Assembly (NCBI GenBank): GCA_964458085.1
Contig: CAYWFF010000009.1
Location: forward strand, 1 to 29,523
DNA: 29,523 bases
DNA from: CAYWFF01 sp964458085
GTDB lineage: Bacteria; Patescibacteriota; Microgenomatia; UBA8517
Reading direction: 5' to 3'
Position 1 is the stretch's first letter. Each line of letters opens with the position of its first letter. Positions 27,132-29,523 of this stretch are shown in pieces. Made by a program: the position numbers and the translations under genes. The notes below the pieces were generated by a model. The model worked only from the letters and a program-made list of their open reading frames with translations, made no database searches and was not told where the DNA came from.

Positions 27132-29523
27132 TTAAGAAGCGTTTACTTCAGGTGCGTCAGAATTTTCATCTCCGTTTTTTTCGAGTTTTGCAACTGCGGC
27201 TACGCCATCATTTTTGTCTGCAAAACGCATCAGGATAACTCCTTGAGTTGCTCTTCCCATTTGGGGAATATTTTTTAAAGGTAATTTAATAACCTGTCCG
27301 TGACGACTGGTTACCACTACTTGCTCAACTGTTTGCGTCACAAGCGAAGCTGCAGCTAAATCGCCAGTTTTTGCATTCACTATAGACGTTTTGACTCCTT
27401 TTCCGGCTCTTTTTTGCAGGGGGAATAGTTTGACCGGCGTGCGTTTGCCTAAACCTTTCTCAGAAATGGTTAAAATATCACAGAAAAATTTCAAACGCTT
27501 ATCTTTTGGTTCCTCAATTTTGCTGGGTACAACTTCCATACCTATAACTTCATCTCCGGCACTGAGTGTTATGCCGCGCATGCCGCTTGTTGCACGGCCC
27601 ATAGGACGGACATTGCTTTCCGGGAACTTTATACCTTTACCTTGGTTTGTGACAATTAAAATATGGTCGTCCCCGTTAGTAGCTCTGACTCCTACCAGTG
27701 CATCTTCCCAGTCCAGTCTTATTGCAATTAAACCTGAAGCGCGCATGTTTTTAAATTCTTCAACAGCTGTTTTTTTAACCTGCCCTTTAGCTGTGGCCAT
27801 AATTAGATGTTTGCCTCCTTCAAGCATGGGTAAAATTGACATCACCCTCTCATCCTGTTCTACATTTATTAAATTAACCAATGCCTGACCTTTTGCCTGA
27901 CGGCTTGATTCCGGGATTTCCCAGACACGCGTACCGAAAACCTTTCCTTTATTAGTGAAGAAAAGAAGCGTATCGTGGGTGGTTGCGGTCAGAAGATGTT
28001 CAATTTCATCCTCCTCTTTCGTAGTCATCCCCACAACCCCTTTTCCCCCTCTGCGCTGAGCTTTATATGTGCTTATCGCAACCCGTTTTACATATCCGGT
28101 TTTTGTCACTGTTATAATTGTTTCTTCTTTCGGAATGAGATCTTCGTCCGAAAAGTCACCGATTTTTTGTTTGTAGATTTTAGTTTTCCTATCGTCACCG
28201 AACTTATCTTTTAGTTCTCCAAGTTCGTCAACAATAATATTTAAAATCTTTTGCGGATCTTTCAGAATTGCCACCAATCTATCAATCAGTTTTTTAATTT
28301 CAGCATATTCTTTTTCAATTTTTTCTCTCTCAAGGGCTGCGAGGCGCCTGAGTTGCATGTCCAGAATTGCGGTTGCCTGAATCTCAGAAAATTTGAATTT
28401 TTCTATTAAGTTTTTTTTGGCATCATCCTGAGTCCGGCTTGCTCTGATGGTTGCAATAACTTCATCCAAATGATCAAGTGCGATTTTCAATCCTTCCAAA
28501 ATATGCGCTCTGCGTTTTGCCTGGGTTAATTCAAAAATTGTTCTTCTGGAAATAATTATTTGCCGATGTTTGACATATTCAACCAAAATCTGCTTTAAAT
28601 TCAGAGTGTGGGGTGTGTTGTCAACCAAAGCAACAAAATTTGCCGGGAAAGAACTTTGAAGTTTGGTGTGTTTGTATAAATTATTTAAAATAGCTTTCGG
28701 CCTGCCGTCGCGTTTAAGTTCAACTACGACCCGCATACCGTCTTTGTCAGACTCATCCCTTAAGTCAGCGATTCCGGTTATTTTCTTGTCCTTTACAAGT
28801 TCTGCAATTTTTTTGACCAGTTCGGCTTTATTAACCTGATAAGGAATTTCGGAGATTATGATCATTTGCTTACCCTTACTCCCCTCTTTAATTTCTGCAA
28901 TACCGCGTACAACAATTCTTCCGCGCCCTGTAGCATATACTTCTTTCAAAGAAAGAGAGTCGTAAATTGCACTGCCCGTCGGAAAATCCGGACCCGGCAC
29001 AATGTCGGTTAATTCATCTATTGTTATGTCTGATTCAAAACTGACGTTGGCAGGTGTAAAATCCTCATTTACAATTTTCTTTTCTTCACCTGAAGCAATT
29101 AAATTTATTTTATGGATAACAAAGTCGGTCCGTTCATCATTTTCCTTTGCTTCAACAATAACTCTGCCTTTAGAAATCATTGCGACAGTTGCATTGATAA
29201 CTTCCGTAATGTTGTGAGGAGGAATTTTAGTCGCCATACCTACAGCTATACCCTCAGAACCCATCAAAAGAAGGTTCGGAAGAAGCGCCGGAAGATATTC
29301 CGGTTCTTTCAGTGTAGAGTCGAAATTGTCAACATATGTAACGGTTTCTTTCTCAATGTCCTTTAAAACATACTCAGAAATTGGAGCAAGTTTTACTTCT
29401 GTGTACCTCATGGCAGCAGCAGAGTCACCGTCTACGGAACCGAAATTTCCCTGGCCTCGGATTAGGGGGTATCTGAGAGAAAAATCCTGTGCCATTCGGA
29501 CCAATGCATCGTAGCCCGCCATG
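27132..29523 (-). CDS. gyrA: DNA gyrase subunit A (N-terminus beyond the window)
   Basis: GyrA cuts and rejoins DNA to introduce negative supercoils. The 796 visible residues begin at an internal position matching E. coli residue ~83; the methionine at the edge is not the start. The catalytic tyrosine is Tyr40 of the visible part (AAAMRYTE, equivalent to E. coli Tyr122). Further on are the winged-helix and tower region, the coiled coil around ILDMQLRRLAALEREKIE, and the C-terminal beta-pinwheel. The GyrA-box QRRGGKG is present, which marks gyrase rather than topoisomerase IV. The tail is short and acidic (NGDENSDAPEV). It has no intein in the visible part. It converges on xer. Confidence 0.96.
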   Translation of the reverse strand, partial: MAGYDALVRMAQDFSLRYPLIRGQGNFGSVDGDSAAAMRYTEVKLAPISEYVLKDIEKETVTYVDNFDSTLKEPEYLPALLPNLLLMGSEGIAVGMATKIPPHNITEVINATVAMISKGRVIVEAKENDERTDFVIHKINLIASGEEKKIVNEDFTPANVSFESDITIDELTDIVPGPDFPTGSAIYDSLSLKEVYATGRGRIVVRGIAEIKEGSKGKQMIIISEIPYQVNKAELVKKIAELVKDKKITGIADLRDESDKDGMRVVVELKRDGRPKAILNNLYKHTKLQSSFPANFVALVDNTPHTLNLKQILVEYVKHRQIIISRRTIFELTQAKRRAHILEGLKIALDHLDEVIATIRASRTQDDAKKNLIEKFKFSEIQATAILDMQLRRLAALEREKIEKEYAEIKKLIDRLVAILKDPQKILNIIVDELGELKDKFGDDRKTKIYKQKIGDFSDEDLIPKEETIITVTKTGYVKRVAISTYKAQRRGGKGVVGMTTKEEDEIEHLLTATTHDTLLFFTNKGKVFGTRVWEIPESSRQAKGQALVNLINVEQDERVMSILPMLEGGKHLIMATAKGQVKKTAVEEFKNMRASGLIAIRLDWEDALVGVRATNGDDHILIVTNQGKGIKFPESNVRPMGRATSGMRGITLSAGDEVIGMEVVPSKIEEPKDKRLKFFCDILTISEKGLGKRTPVKLFPLQKRAGKGVKTSIVNAKTGDLAAASLVTQTVEQVVVTSRHGQVIKLPLKNIPQMGRATQGVILMRFADKNDGVAAVAKLEKNGDENSDAPEVNAS

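Noticed and set aside
27391..27888. A 165-codon + strand frame opposite gyrA
   Set aside because: It is fully antisense to the well-conserved gyrA C-terminal domain; it is a shadow of its codon pattern.
1..29523. UGA recoding to glycine or tryptophan, as in some CPR lineages
   Set aside because: UGA ends several genes in a sensible place (7154-7156, 18689-18691, 22475-22477) and no conserved protein is interrupted by it.
1..29523. CRISPR arrays, rRNA genes or a reverse transcriptase to go with the Avd-like four-helix-bundle proteins
   Set aside because: I found no spaced exact repeats, no rRNA sequence and no RT motifs, so neither a CRISPR nor a diversity-generating retroelement is supported.

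Overview
The window reads as a compact, AT-rich bacterial chromosome segment. The best guess is a Candidate Phyla Radiation (Patescibacteria) genome, probably of the Microgenomates type. The grounds are densely packed short genes, many orphan membrane or secreted proteins, abundant four-helix-bundle (23S rRNA intervening-sequence-type) proteins, TraR/DksA-like zinc-finger proteins, and start codons that often lie 6-10 nt after a -10 box with no Shine-Dalgarno sequence. This placement is inferred from gene content and style, not from a marker phylogeny. UGA is used as a normal stop (for example at 7154-7156 and 22475-22477).

Layout. 37-2879 (+): ychF, a four-helix-bundle cassette, then rpsF-ssb-rpsR; ychF-rpsF-ssb-rpsR is the order found near oriC in Bacillus subtilis. 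3066-5489 (+): two exported serine proteases, S41/CtpA-like and DegP/HtrA-like. 5504-7156: two divergent orphan genes, a P-loop NTPase-like protein and a degenerate cytidylyltransferase-like protein. 7360-14335 (-): a TIM-barrel protein, an orphan of 326 residues, an unusually short RF1, L31, a second four-helix-bundle cassette, an EamA transporter, HisRS, and a pair of exported proteins. 14462-17440 (+): an MBL hydrolase, DnaB, and EF-P, with tRNA-Leu(CAA) on the other strand. 17538-24900: membrane proteins, a DksA-like protein, an RluA-type pseudouridine synthase, a KefB-type antiporter and a LytR_C protein in one + cluster, a divergent TPR protein, then YebC plus a membrane protein. 24901-26116: a 1.2 kb AT-rich stretch with no convincing gene but with repeated 11-12 bp motifs. 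26117-29523: a complete XerC/D-type recombinase converging on the 3' part of gyrA, which runs off the window edge.

The most unusual signal is a set of intergenic tracts built from degenerate 7-bp units in strict register. Both four-helix-bundle genes (1286-1657 and 10425-10784) sit between inverted arms of exactly five heptamers (35 bp), giving compact units of about 489 and 439 bp with no transposase. A lone five-heptamer arm lies between ssb and rpsR, nine in-phase heptamers lie beside hisS, and an inverted pair of CGAAT-rich tracts lies before the S41 protease gene. I propose that these are related non-autonomous mobile cassettes. Their arms reach into neighbouring promoters and, in one case, supply a neighbour's stop codon. 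Other points to follow up are widespread leaderless-type promoters, an RF1 without its N-terminal domain, an EF-P with arginine at the loop tip, and the repeat-bearing non-coding region upstream of xer.
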